Counted from the stretch's first letter, positions 54,792-63,611 are shown. The stretch: 64,000 nt of DNA from Caulobacter sp. Root655 (GCF_001427665.1 NZ_LMHC01000022.1:27090-91089), one strand, 5' to 3'. Numbers and translations: made by a program. Notes: generated by a model from the sequence alone, not told the origin.

Positions 54792-55244
54792 ATGGCCCAT
54801 ACCAACCAAGACCATATCAGGCTCGTCAACGACCTGGTCGAGACCACCATCGACAGCGCCGACGCCTATGAAGAAGCCGCCAAGGACGTCGAGGGCGCCC
54901 GCTACAAGACCCTGTTCCAGCAACGCGCCCAGGAGCGCCGCTCGATCGCCTCGGACCTGCAGGACGAGGTTCGCCGCCTGGGCGGCGAGGCCCGGGATCA
55001 CGGCGCCGTCCTGGCCGCCGCCCACCGCGCCTTCATCAACCTGAAGAACGCGCTAGCCAAGGGCGACGAAACCTTGATCAACGAGGTCGAGGCCAGCGAG
55101 GACCACATCAAGCACAGGTTCGAGAAGGCGCTGGGTGACACCGACGTCGACACCCAGACCCGCGCGGCCATCGAAAAGGCCTGGACCTCGGTGAAGTCCG
55201 GCCACGACCAGATGCGCGACATCAAGCACATGCTGAAGCACTAG
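54792..55244 (+). CDS. DUF2383 / PA2169-type four-helix protein
   Basis: 150 residues, ferritin-like four-helix bundle in appearance: LVNDLVETTIDSADAYEEAA, YKTLFQQRAQERRSIASDLQ, EVEASEDHIKHRFEKALGDT. The regular Glu and His positions in the PA2169 family are proposed to bind metal. Soluble. It probably belongs with the small membrane protein upstream; the following gap holds a hairpin repeat. Confidence 0.82.
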   Translation: MAHTNQDHIRLVNDLVETTIDSADAYEEAAKDVEGARYKTLFQQRAQERRSIASDLQDEVRRLGGEARDHGAVLAAAHRAFINLKNALAKGDETLINEVEASEDHIKHRFEKALGDTDVDTQTRAAIEKAWTSVKSGHDQMRDIKHMLKH

Positions 55245-55277
55245 GTTTTCGAGCGGAGTTTTTCAGTTTTCGCGCCG

Positions 55278-55398
55278 TCCCTCCCCCTTGTGGGGAGGGG
55301 GGACCAGCGAAGCTGGTGGGTGGGGCTTCACCGCCGCCTTGACTCATCAAACCCCACCCGACCCCTTCGGGGCCACCCTCCCCGCAAGGGGGAGGGAG
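55278..55398. repeat. Palindromic intergenic repeat, variant of the TCCTCCCCC family
   Basis: TCCCTCCCCCTTGTGGGGAG ... CTCCCCGCAAGGGGGAGGGA, with a different inner part (GGTGGGTGGGG / CCCCACCCGACC) from the copies at 25.5, 27.6, 48.4 and 62.6 kb. It lies between convergent genes. Confidence 0.8.
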
Positions 55399-55404
55399 AG
55401 GCGC

Positions 55405-56115
55405 TCAGGCCGCCATCCGGTAGTGAACCGCCAACCGCTGAAGCGCCAGCTTCAGCACCGTCTTCCCCGCCCGCCGGGGCAGGCCCAGCTCCCGTTCCGC
55501 CGCCTGCAGCGCCGTTTCGGCCAGGCAGACGCGTTCGAGGATTTCCCGCAGCCCCGGCCCCACGGCCGCCAGCGCCGCCGCGATGCGGTCCTTGGCCGCT
55601 CTCGCCCGCAACGCCGGCTCCAGACGCTCCCCGCCGCCGCCCGAGCGCGGCTGGGCGTCCCAGTTCATGGTCAGGCGGCCGACCGTCCCGGCCTTCTGGA
55701 AATCCTCGCGCAGCCGCTCGCCGGCCGCCGCCTCGACCGGCGCCAGGCCGCCCCGCCGGGCCAGCCAGGCCAGGGGCGACTCGCCCAGATTGGCCTTCAG
55801 CCTCACGGGGGCGCCGCCGTCCTCCAGCACCAGCCGTTCGCCCTCGATCACCCCCGGCCGTCCCGGCGGCGGCGCTTCGGACGGCGCGCGCGCCAGACGC
55901 CATCCGCCCTCGCGCCGCAGGACCAGTCCCGGCTCACGGGCCAGCGCCCGGAAGGCCGCCTCGTCCACGGCCAGCATGGCCCGATGGCGTGGCCCGAACC
56001 GGACCACATAGCCCAGGCCCTTGACCTCGATCAGCGCCCCCGGCCGTTGCAGCAACCGCGCCGCCCGGCCCGCCAGGCGCTCGGCCTCCAGCGCCCGCTC
56101 GAAGACGCCGCTCAT
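55405..56115 (-). CDS. DUF6456 domain protein
   Basis: 236 residues. The second half is the recognisable part: SPLAWLARRGGLAPVEAAAG, RLREDFQKAGTVGRLTMNWD, LREILERVCLAETALQAAER and a final helix pair PRRAGKTVLKLALQRLAVHY, the pattern of the alphaproteobacterial DUF6456, which looks like a helix-turn-helix DNA-binding module. The first 80 residues may be a second small domain. It is co-translated (ATGA overlap) with the DnaA-domain-IV protein upstream, suggesting a joint role near the chromosome. Confidence 0.8.
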   Translation of the reverse strand: MSGVFERALEAERLAGRAARLLQRPGALIEVKGLGYVVRFGPRHRAMLAVDEAAFRALAREPGLVLRREGGWRLARAPSEAPPPGRPGVIEGERLVLEDGGAPVRLKANLGESPLAWLARRGGLAPVEAAAGERLREDFQKAGTVGRLTMNWDAQPRSGGGGERLEPALRARAAKDRIAAALAAVGPGLREILERVCLAETALQAAERELGLPRRAGKTVLKLALQRLAVHYRMAA

Positions 56116-56498
56116 CGTTTCGCCCCCAGGTCGGTCAGGCCGGGAAAGGTCTCGGGCGCCTGTTTCACGCAGGCCTCCAGCACGCTCATCCGGGCGTCGA
56201 AGGCGGCGTCCTCACGCATGTCCTCGATGCGGTGGCAGGCGTGGCCGCAGGTCGTGCGGTCGCGGTTGAAGGCGAAGGCGACCCGCAGCAGCGGCCAGTT
56301 GAAATTGACGTGGGCCAGGTAGATGGCGATCTGCCGGGCCCGGGCCGCCGCCTTGCTGGACCGGCCATGGCCGGCGATCTCGGCCGGCGAGACGCCCGTG
56401 GCCAAGGCCACGGTGTGGGTGACGAAGGCCGCGGCCAACCGGTCGCGGCGCGGGTCGGGCGTGATCGCCCAGATATCCTCGAGAGCTTGAGCGAGCAT
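56112..56498 (-). CDS. hdaB: HdaB-like protein (stand-alone DnaA domain IV)
   Basis: 128 residues. It corresponds to only the DNA-binding domain IV of DnaA: RSSKAAARARQIAIYLAHVN (basic loop and the conserved R-Q-I-A-x-Y-L helix) then FNRDRTTCGHACHRIEDMRE in place of the DnaA signature GRDHTTVLHA. The AAA+ domain is absent. Caulobacter HdaB is such a protein and stimulates replication initiation by interfering with Hda-dependent DnaA inactivation (RIDA). The start at 56498 follows a G-run; the upstream frame is less convincing. The stop overlaps the ATG of the DUF6456 gene. Confidence 0.72.
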   Translation of the reverse strand: MLAQALEDIWAITPDPRRDRLAAAFVTHTVALATGVSPAEIAGHGRSSKAAARARQIAIYLAHVNFNWPLLRVAFAFNRDRTTCGHACHRIEDMREDAAFDARMSVLEACVKQAPETFPGLTDLGAKR

Positions 56499-56636
56499 GC
56501 CACCCCCCAATGATCGGCGTCCCAACGACGCCGCTGACATCAGCCTAGGCCGATATTCCTGGGTAGAGGATAACTTTCCTATTACGCGCGTCTAGTAGGA
56601 ATATAAACCTTTGATTGTGCAGGGCGCGACCCCCGT

Positions 56637-57569
56637 CTATCCCCGCGTCCAAACGGGCATGGAGCCCTTCGGGATGATCGCGCCCTTGCACGTCACCACC
56701 GCCGCCGCCAGCTGGTGGCCGCGCGCCACGGCGGTCTCGACCGGCAGCCCGGCCAGCCGCGAGGCCAGGTAGGCGGCGTTGAAACTGTCGCCCGCGCCGG
56801 TGGTGTCCAGCGCCTTGACCCGTTGCGGGGCGGGCGTAGCGATCCGGCCGCCTAACCCTTGAAAGGGGGCGGTATGGACATTGACCGCGTGGCTCTCGTC
56901 GCGCGCCACCACCTCGGCCCCGGCGGCGGCCCATTCTGCGGCCAAGTCCTCGGCCTCGCGGCCATAGAGCGGCCGGCTGTCCTCGCTGCTCAGCGAGATG
57001 TAGCGGCACGACGGCACGACCCCGTCCAGCGCCTCGCGCGCGGCTTGCGGGCTGGCCCACAGGGCCGGGCGGTAGTTGAAGTCCAGGGCCACGGCGACGC
57101 CCAGGGAATGGACGTAGGCCAGGATGTCCTTCAGCCGCGCCCGCCCGATGTCGCCGATCACCGCCAGGGTGACGCCCGACAGATAGACCAGGTCGCTGGC
57201 CTTGGCGGCGGCGATCAGCTGGTCGGCGGTGTGCTGCGAGAACAGGTCGCGGATCGGAGCCCGCTCGCGCCAGTAATGGAAATGGCGTTCGCCGGCCTCG
57301 TCCAGCACGATGGCGTAGAGGCCCGGCAGACGGTTCTCGACCTCGCGCACCAGGGCGGTGTCCAGCCCCTCGCGGCGCATGGCGGCCAGCGCGCCTTCGC
57401 TGAACGGGTCGCCCTGGCCCAGCGCCGTGCAATAGGCCACCGCGTCGCCCAGCCGCGCCAGATAGACGGCGGTGTTGAAGGTATCGCCGGCATAGCCCAT
57501 CCGGTGCAGGCCCTCGCCCTCGGGCGACAGCTCGACCATGCATTCGCCCAGGACGGTGATGCGCGCCAT
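56637..57569 (-). CDS. kdgK: 2-keto-3-deoxygluconate kinase (PfkB family)
   Basis: 310 residues. It phosphorylates KDG to KDPG for the Entner-Doudoroff aldolase. PfkB features: LGECMVELSPEGEGLHRMGY, GDTFNTAVYLARLG, FHYWRERAPIRDLF (sugar binding in KdgK), SRYISLSSEDSR-like central part and the C-terminal signature DTTGAGDSFNAAYLASRL with the catalytic Asp. It lies 52 bases downstream of an alginate-lyase-type gene on the same strand, which fits a uronate-catabolic pair. Confidence 0.9.
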   Translation of the reverse strand: MARITVLGECMVELSPEGEGLHRMGYAGDTFNTAVYLARLGDAVAYCTALGQGDPFSEGALAAMRREGLDTALVREVENRLPGLYAIVLDEAGERHFHYWRERAPIRDLFSQHTADQLIAAAKASDLVYLSGVTLAVIGDIGRARLKDILAYVHSLGVAVALDFNYRPALWASPQAAREALDGVVPSCRYISLSSEDSRPLYGREAEDLAAEWAAAGAEVVARDESHAVNVHTAPFQGLGGRIATPAPQRVKALDTTGAGDSFNAAYLASRLAGLPVETAVARGHQLAAAVVTCKGAIIPKGSMPVWTRG

Positions 57570-57621
57570 GTGGTGAGTCCCCTGTTTCGGGGGCGGTGAT
57601 AGGCGGTTTCGGGGGCTGCTT

Positions 57622-58794
57622 CTAGACGTCGAACCACAGCACCGGCTGGCGGATCGGGTAGTTGCGGATGATCTCGTTCTCGGTGGGGTCCGGATCGAGC
57701 TTGCGCCAGATCGCCAGATAGTCCGGACGGTCCAGCGCCAGGCCGCCGAACAGCAGGCTGGGCTGGCGGACCGGCCAGCCGGCGAAAGCTTCGACGTCCG
57801 GCGGACGGGTCCACGAGGCCTTGTCGGCGATGAACGGGGCCATGTAGGCCAGGGCGTCGGCGATCGAACCGCCCGTCGCGCCCTTGTAGCGCCAGAGATC
57901 CTCGCCGGGCGTCGACAGCACGCGGGCGGACGTGGCCAGCACGTCGAGATTGAACAGGCAGTAGCCGTAGGGCTTGGTCCGGGCCAGCTCCAGGGGCTGG
58001 GCGCCGTCGGGCGCGATCTGCCCCGGGATCAACGTCTTCAGGCGACCGCGCGCCAGATCCATGACCGCGCGGTCGTCGTTCAGCCGCGCGAACTCGCCGA
58101 CCTGCAGCGCCCAGCACGTGCCGTGGTTGTTCTTCTGGTCGCGCTCCTCGATCCCGTTGGGCGAGGTGGTCATCCAGGTGACGTATTCGGCGAACCACGC
58201 GGCGACGGGGGCGTAGACCCCCTGCCCCGCCCGTCCGGCCCGCAGGACGCCAATGGCGCGGGCCACCTCCACCAGGTGCAGGGTGTCGATGACGCCGATC
58301 CCGCGCCCGGTGTTGACGCCGATGATCGCCTGGGCGTGGTTCAGATTGGGGTTCATCCGCGTGGCGGGCGTCACGAACCAGGCCGCCAAATGCCGTTCGG
58401 CGTGTTCGGCGTAGCGCGCCTGGCCCGTGATCTTCCAGGCCGCGGCCAGGGCCGGCAGCTGCACGCCCAGGCGGATCACCGCCTCGCGATGGGCGACGAA
58501 CTTCTCGGGGTTGGAGAAGCCGTCACGCCGGATGTAGGGCCCCGTCGGGTTGGCGGCGTCGGGCCACCAGTAGTCGGCTTCCGAATAGTAGTCGTTGCGC
58601 CCGGCGGGACCGCGCGGCGCGTCGAAGGCGGTGACGGTGACGGCGGGTTCGCCCAGATAACGGTCGGCGGCGCTCAGCACCCGCGCCCGGTCGATCGCCT
58701 TCAGATCGATCGCCGGCCGCGCGGCCGCCCGGGCCGAAAAACCGGTCGCCGTCGCGACCAGGGCCGCGCCCGCGCAGAAATCCCGTCGGTTCAT
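57622..58794 (-). CDS. Alginate lyase family protein (PL5-like), Tat signal
   Basis: 390 residues with an N-terminal NRRDFCAGAALVATATG that reads as a Tat or Sec signal. The mature part follows the alginate lyase (PF05426) alpha/alpha-barrel: ADYWWPDAANPTGPYIRRDG, LNHAQAIIGVNTGRGIGVID, catalytic KNNHGTCWALQ (Asn-His) and LELARTKPYGYCLFNLDVLA (Arg and Tyr). It should act in the periplasm on alginate or a related uronate polymer or oligomer. The gene pairs with kdgK. No other alginate genes are visible, so substrate and mode (endo or exo) are open. Confidence 0.85.
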   Translation of the reverse strand: MNRRDFCAGAALVATATGFSARAAARPAIDLKAIDRARVLSAADRYLGEPAVTVTAFDAPRGPAGRNDYYSEADYWWPDAANPTGPYIRRDGFSNPEKFVAHREAVIRLGVQLPALAAAWKITGQARYAEHAERHLAAWFVTPATRMNPNLNHAQAIIGVNTGRGIGVIDTLHLVEVARAIGVLRAGRAGQGVYAPVAAWFAEYVTWMTTSPNGIEERDQKNNHGTCWALQVGEFARLNDDRAVMDLARGRLKTLIPGQIAPDGAQPLELARTKPYGYCLFNLDVLATSARVLSTPGEDLWRYKGATGGSIADALAYMAPFIADKASWTRPPDVEAFAGWPVRQPSLLFGGLALDRPDYLAIWRKLDPDPTENEIIRNYPIRQPVLWFDV

Positions 58795-58854
58795 GTCGGA
58801 TCGACCTCGCGGGTTTCGATGGAGGCGGATGTGACGCCGAAGCGGGCCGGCGCT

Positions 58855-60609
58855 CTACCCTTTTTTCCGCGCCGCGATCCAGGCGTCGATCTTGGCCTCC
58901 AGCACCGCCAGCGGCAGCGAGCCGTTCAGCAGCACCGCGTCGTGGAAGCCGCGCTCGTCGAACCGGTCGCCCAGGGCCGTTTCCGCCCGGTGGCGCAACT
59001 CCAGGATCTTCAGCTCGCCCACCTTGTAGGCCAGGGCCTGGCCCGGCCAGGACACGTACCGCGCCAGCTCGACCTCGATATTGGTCGGCGCCAGGGCGGT
59101 GTTGTCGGTGAAGCAGGCCCGCGCCTGGTCCAGCGTCCAGTGCTTGGCGTGCAGGCCGGTGTCGGCCACCAGCCGGCAGGCCCGCCACATCTCGTAGGAC
59201 AGCCGTCCGAACAGTTCATAGGGGTCGCGATAGAGCCCCATCTCCTCGCCCAGCCATTCCGAATACAGCCCCCAGCCCTCGCCATAGGCGTTGAAATAGA
59301 CGGTCTTGCGGAAGTCCGGGACGCCGGTCTGCTCCTGGGCCAGCGAGGTCTGGATGTGGTGGCCCGGCGCGCCCTCGTGCAGCACCAGGGCCGGCAGCTC
59401 GTAGAGCGGCCGCTGGTCCAGCGCCGAGGTGTTGATCATCAGCCCGCCGGCCCGGCCGGTCCTGGGGTCACCGCCGAAATAGCGGCCGGTGGTGTAGCCC
59501 TGCTCGATGCTGGCCGGCACCGGCCGCACGCCGTAGGTCAGGCGCGGCAGGGTTCCGAAATGGGCCGGCAACTGGTCGTCGGCCCGCTTGGCGATCTCGC
59601 TGGCCTTTTCCAACAGCTGCTGGCGGCTGGTGGCGTAGAAGCGTGGATCCTTGCGCAGGAAGGCGATGAAGGCCGGCAGGTCGCCCTGGAAGCCCGCCTG
59701 TTTCATCACGACCTCCATCCGTCCCCGGATGCGCGCCACCTCCGACAGGCCCAGGGCATGGATCTGGTCCGGGGTCATGGTCGTGGTGGTGTGGCGGCGC
59801 ACGAGGAAGGCGTAGTAGCGCTGGCCGTCGGGCAGGTCCGACACGGCCAGGCTCTTGGCGGCGCGCGGCAGGTATTCGGCTTCCAGGAAGGTCACGAAAC
59901 TGGCCCGGGCCGGAGCCACCTTGTCGGCCAGCACCTTGGTCCCGTCGGCCAGCAGGGCCGCGCGGCGCTCGGCCGGGATGGCGGTGGGCAGGTCCCGCAG
60001 CGGGGCCAGCAGCGGCTCGTCGGCCACCGGCGTGGCGGCCGTGCGGCGGGCGCGGTCGAGCACCGCCTGGGCGGTCGGCGCGGCCTGGACGAAACCGTCG
60101 GCCACCCCGCGACGGGCGCCGGCGATGTTGGCGGCGTACCAGTCGCCCGTCTGGGCTAGCAGGGCGATCCACTGCCGGGCCTCGGCCTCGGACTTCAGGT
60201 GCATGCCGTTGGCGCGGTAGAGCAGGATGACGTCGAAGCCGCCGTCGGTGCTGAACGGCATCCGCGCCTCGTCGAACGACAGCCCCTCCAGCCGCTCGTC
60301 CAGGCTCCATTTGAGGATGGCGTGGGTCAGGCGCTGGTCGGCGGTCAGGGCGGCCAGATCGACGCCGTCCAGCGCCTGACGGGCGCTCGTCAGCTGGACC
60401 TTGCGCGCGGCGTCGGCCTGGGGCCCCACCGGCGGGAAGCGGAAGCGCGAGGCCTCGTCGGCCCCGCCCTCGCCGTCGTCCTCGCCCGCCCCGGACGCCT
60501 CATAGGCCTTGACCGCCTGGGCCAGCCGGTCGGCGGCGCTCGGCGCCGCCACGGCCGCGCCGTTTAACAGCATCGCCAGGGCCAGGCCCAGAAGGACGTG
60601 CTTGGACAT
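58855..60609 (-). CDS. DUF885 family zinc peptidase, exported
   Basis: 584 residues with a signal peptide (LLGLALAMLLNGAAVAAP). DUF885 proteins resemble M32 carboxypeptidases. The zinc motif is LVLHEGAPGHHIQTSLAQEQ, followed by FNAYGEGWGLYSEWLGEEMG with the third ligand Glu and by DTGLHAKHWTLDQARACF. The C-terminus has the normal ERGFHDAVLLNGSLPLAVLE. It is probably a periplasmic peptidase. It ends 60 bases upstream of the lyase gene on the same strand, but functional linkage is not evident. Confidence 0.92.
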   Translation of the reverse strand: MSKHVLLGLALAMLLNGAAVAAPSAADRLAQAVKAYEASGAGEDDGEGGADEASRFRFPPVGPQADAARKVQLTSARQALDGVDLAALTADQRLTHAILKWSLDERLEGLSFDEARMPFSTDGGFDVILLYRANGMHLKSEAEARQWIALLAQTGDWYAANIAGARRGVADGFVQAAPTAQAVLDRARRTAATPVADEPLLAPLRDLPTAIPAERRAALLADGTKVLADKVAPARASFVTFLEAEYLPRAAKSLAVSDLPDGQRYYAFLVRRHTTTTMTPDQIHALGLSEVARIRGRMEVVMKQAGFQGDLPAFIAFLRKDPRFYATSRQQLLEKASEIAKRADDQLPAHFGTLPRLTYGVRPVPASIEQGYTTGRYFGGDPRTGRAGGLMINTSALDQRPLYELPALVLHEGAPGHHIQTSLAQEQTGVPDFRKTVYFNAYGEGWGLYSEWLGEEMGLYRDPYELFGRLSYEMWRACRLVADTGLHAKHWTLDQARACFTDNTALAPTNIEVELARYVSWPGQALAYKVGELKILELRHRAETALGDRFDERGFHDAVLLNGSLPLAVLEAKIDAWIAARKKG

Positions 60610-60745
60610 CGGAAGCTCCCCGCAGGTTCTAGGGCGGGGTTAGAGCAGGAATCGCAGCGCGGCCCAACTCGCGGCGCGCGCTTGTCGGTCGGCGGTCATT
60701 CGCGATGTCGGCAACGGGTGGTTTGCGGAAGTTCGGCCTTCCTAC

Positions 60746-61360
60746 CTACATGATGGGTTCCGGCGGGAAGTAGCCACGATCAAATGTCGATGAAAGGTAC
60801 TTGGTCGCCCCCTTGCGACCACAGTCTAATTTCACACTTCCAACAAGATAATAAAGCTCAGGCAGTCGCGAGATGCGAACGCCATCGACCGTGACAAATT
60901 GCGTATTGTAGGCCTTCTCAAGACCGGCTGCGATGACAGCGTCGTTTCGGCAGACATCGCCCAAGCGCCGGTATCTGTTTGCAAGATCACCGTACATCGC
61001 GACGGGGTCACCTCGGGCGGCCCAAACAGAGAGATCAGCGGATGGATACCTACGCACTATGCATCCGATATCGATCGCGCTTTCTACGCCGACCGCGTGC
61101 GGGCTCAACTCTTTAGCTTGTTGAAGGCGACGATCGAATTCGGCTCGCTCATAATCGGAAGGCGCGACTCTCTTCGATTGAACTGGACGGCACGGCGCGG
61201 GCAGAAAAGTATCGATTATCAGTGGATTACTTCTGCCGTACTGCCGCTCGGTCATCACAGGCAGGCCGTCCTCGGCTGAAACTAGCGGGACTGACGTGCT
61301 TCGACGGTCGCACCCGGCAAGCAGCAAAACCAGCAGGAACAGGCAAAGGCGAAGGGGCAT
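60746..61360 (-). CDS. Low-GC lipoprotein, unknown
   Basis: 204 residues. The N-terminus MPLRLCLFLLVLLLAGCDRR is a lipoprotein signal with Cys17. The mature part has four further Cys (PCRPVQ, IGCIVRRY, VCRNDA, LDCGRKG) and a helical centre (YERAEFDRRLQQAKELSPHA, DPVAMYGDLANRYRRLGDVC). GC and third-position GC are clearly lower than in the surroundings, suggesting recent transfer. No family recognised. Gaps of about 140 bases flank it. Confidence 0.72.
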   Translation of the reverse strand: MPLRLCLFLLVLLLAGCDRRSTSVPLVSAEDGLPVMTERQYGRSNPLIIDTFLPAPCRPVQSKRVAPSDYERAEFDRRLQQAKELSPHAVGVESAIDIGCIVRRYPSADLSVWAARGDPVAMYGDLANRYRRLGDVCRNDAVIAAGLEKAYNTQFVTVDGVRISRLPELYYLVGSVKLDCGRKGATKYLSSTFDRGYFPPEPIM

Positions 61361-61502
61361 CAGGCCAAATCAATGGGCGTTAAATATTACATATGTAGCT
61401 TTTGCTTTTGACGTCAATGGCGAACGTCCGCTCAGGGTCGGAAGTCGACATTGACCGCCGACCCGGAAGCCGACGTCTTCATTGGGCTTGAGCGCCGCCC
61501 CC

Positions 61503-62102
61503 CTAAAACGTCGTCTTGCACTTCTGCTTGGCGTGCACGCCGCGCAGGAAGCCGCGCCGGGCGTAGCCCGCGTCGAGCGCGGCGTTGAGCCGGCGGTCGG
61601 CCGGGGCCGCGCCGGTCAGTTCGCGCACCAGGCCACGGAACGGGATGATGGCGTTGACCACCGTCTTGCCGCCGGCCTCGGCCAGCTTGCCCGCCTTGTT
61701 CTCCTTGAGCTCGTTGCCGACCGTGTAGTCCGGCCCCAGCACGGCGTTCAGGTCGGTGACCTCGGCCGCGAGCTGCTTGCAGGTCTTCAGGCCCTTGAGG
61801 CTGTAGGGGTCCTGCCGAGCCTTATCCAGGATCGGCGGGATTTCGCGCTTCATGACGCCGACGTCGCGCGCCGGCTGGGTGCCGATCTCGACGGACTTCT
61901 TGCGCGCCTCGGTGGTCCAGCTTTCGCCCGGCTCGACCTTGTCCGGCGTCGTGGACGACGCCGGGGGCGTAACCGGCTTCTCGGCCTTCCTGGTCGGATA
62001 TTCGGGCTTCACCTGGGCCTGGGCCGCCCCCGCCAGGGTCAGCAGCGCCGCGACCACCACCATATGGCCCACGCGCATACGTCCAAGATCACTTCGCGTC
62101 AT
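61503..62102 (-). CDS. Exported hypothetical protein
   Basis: 199 residues from the ATG at 62102; a second start at 62078 (MRVGHMVVVAALLTLAGAAQ) would give the same signal peptide with a shorter n-region. The mature part is Lys/Pro/Thr-rich at first (PEYPTRKAEKPVTPPASSTT), then ordered: GVMKREIPPILDKARQDPYS, LKTCKQLAAEVTDLNAVLGP, and KTVVNAIIPFRGLVRELTGA, which may touch the membrane, ending with CKTTF. I recall it only as a caulobacter conserved exported protein. Confidence 0.7.
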   Translation of the reverse strand: MTRSDLGRMRVGHMVVVAALLTLAGAAQAQVKPEYPTRKAEKPVTPPASSTTPDKVEPGESWTTEARKKSVEIGTQPARDVGVMKREIPPILDKARQDPYSLKGLKTCKQLAAEVTDLNAVLGPDYTVGNELKENKAGKLAEAGGKTVVNAIIPFRGLVRELTGAAPADRRLNAALDAGYARRGFLRGVHAKQKCKTTF

Positions 62103-62232
62103 GGTTTCGCATCCCCAGCCATCAACCGCTCCGCGCGGATGAACGCCGATCAGGAACGGCGACCCGCACAACCGGTTCCATGGCTACCAGGAGCCCACCG
62201 GATGCGTCACGCTTCAAATTCTGGGGAGAAAT

Positions 62233-62307
62233 TGGAGCGGGCGAAGAGATTCGAACTCTCGACCCCAACCTTGGCAAGGTTGTGCTCTACCACTGAGCTA
62301 CGCCCGC
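62233..62307 (-). tRNA. tRNA-Gly (anticodon GCC)
   Basis: 75 bases including an encoded CCA. All stems pair: acceptor GCGGGCG/CGCCCGC, D-arm GCTC/GAGC, anticodon stem CAACC/GGTTG with loop TTGCCAA, and T-arm GAGAG/CTCTT (one G-T pair) with TTCGAAT loop. First of two tandem copies. Confidence 0.97.
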
Positions 62308-62353
62308 ATCCGGGATATTCTAGGTCTCGTTCCACCCCCGGAAAACCGGAGAA

Positions 62354-62428
62354 TGGAGCGGGCGAAGAGATTCGAACTCTCGACCCCAACCTTGGCAAGG
62401 TTGTGCTCTACCACTGAGCTACGCCCGC
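62354..62428 (-). tRNA. tRNA-Gly (anticodon GCC)
   Basis: Identical 75-base copy of the tRNA at 62233, 46 bases upstream of it in the direction of transcription. Probably co-transcribed. GCC decodes GGC and GGU, the main glycine codons in this GC-rich genome. Confidence 0.97.
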
Positions 62429-62533
62429 ATCGGCGAGGGCTGAAACAGCGCCCCGCGACGAGGAGGCGGCTTATGGCAGAGCGCCTTGCGGTTGGCAAGC
62501 GGTCTGAGATGTCGGGCTGTGGACAATGCGAAG

Positions 62534-62644
62534 TCCTCCCCCCGTGGGGGAGGCGGCCGAAGGCCGGTGGGGGGATAGCGCCGAACCGGCCCACCACTCC
62601 CCCCACCGTCGGCTTCGCCGACACCTCCCCCACGGGGGGAGGAT
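62534..62644. repeat. Palindromic intergenic repeat, TCCTCCCCC family
   Basis: TCCTCCCCCCGTGGGGGAGG to CCTCCCCCACGGGGGGAGGA with inner GGTGGGGGGATAGC / CTCCCCCCACCGTCGG. It lies between the tRNA promoter region and the epimerase gene start. Confidence 0.87.
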
Positions 62645-62701
62645 CTTCTTCTTGCACAAGCCGCCGTTTTGCCCGCTCATTCCTCCGGGCATTTCGGGGA
62701 C

Positions 62702-63571
62702 TTGAGCGTTTTGCGTCTGTTCGTGTTCGGATTGGGTTATGTCGGCCAGGCCTTCGCCTCGGCCGTGATGCAGAGGGGCTGGACCGTCGCCGCCACGGCG
62801 CGCGACGCCGATCGTGCCGCCGCCCTGGGCGCCCAGGGGATCGAGGCGGTCGACGCCGACGACCGCGCGGCGATGACCGCCGCCCTGACCGGCGTCAACG
62901 CCGTGCTGATCACCGCCCCGCCCACCGCCGAGGGCTGTCCCGGCCTGGAGGCGGTGATCCCCGCCCTGGCCGCCGCCCAGGCCTTCCCCGACTGGATCGG
63001 CTACCTGTCGACCACCGGCGTCTATGGCGACTTCGAGGGCCGCTGGGTGTTCGAGAGTTCGCCGCTCAAGGCCCAGTCGGTCGAGGGTGCGCGCCGGGTC
63101 GGGGCCGAGCGCGACTGGCGCCAGGTGGGACGCGGCATGGGCCTGACCGTCGCCACCTTCCGCCTGCCGGGCATCTACGGCCCCGGCCGCAGCGCCCTGG
63201 ACCGCCTGCGGGCCGGCGAGGGCCGCCGCATCGTCAAGCCGGGCCAGGTGTTCAGCCGCATCCACCTGGACGACATCGTCTCGGGCCTGCTGGCCTCGCT
63301 GGACCAGCCCCGGGCCGGCGGCGTCTACAATCTGTGCGACGACGAGCCCGCCCCGCCGCAGGATGTCATGGAGCACGCCGCCGGCCTGCTGGGCGTGGCC
63401 GTGCCGCCCGACCTGCCGTTCAACGAACTGGGCCTGTCGCCCGCCACCCGCCGCTTCTACGCCGAGAACAAGCGCGTCTCCAACGCCCTGGCCAAGGCCG
63501 AGCTGGGCTGGCGGCCGAAGTATCCGACGTACCGCGAGGGGCTGGCGGCGATTTTGGAAGGCGGGGGCTAG
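62702..63571 (+). CDS. NAD-dependent epimerase/dehydratase-like (extended SDR, YeeZ type)
   Basis: 289 residues, apparently from the TTG at 62702 (a CGGGGA run just before). Rossmann loop LFVFGLGYVGQAFASAVMQR (the GxGYVG form typical of YeeZ-like proteins), then TARDADRAAALG, VLITAPPTAEG, YLSTTGVYGDFEG, RLPGIYGPGRSALDRL and RIHLDDIVSGLLASLD. The catalytic YxxxK is replaced by a less clear RRVGAERDW, so it may act as a nucleotide-binding protein rather than an epimerase. Similar genes are annotated 'SDR family oxidoreductase' without function. Confidence 0.8.
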   Translation: MSVLRLFVFGLGYVGQAFASAVMQRGWTVAATARDADRAAALGAQGIEAVDADDRAAMTAALTGVNAVLITAPPTAEGCPGLEAVIPALAAAQAFPDWIGYLSTTGVYGDFEGRWVFESSPLKAQSVEGARRVGAERDWRQVGRGMGLTVATFRLPGIYGPGRSALDRLRAGEGRRIVKPGQVFSRIHLDDIVSGLLASLDQPRAGGVYNLCDDEPAPPQDVMEHAAGLLGVAVPPDLPFNELGLSPATRRFYAENKRVSNALAKAELGWRPKYPTYREGLAAILEGGG

Positions 63572-63611
63572 GTGCGGACGGGGAGCGTCGCCGCTCATCT
63601 GCCCCCATTTC

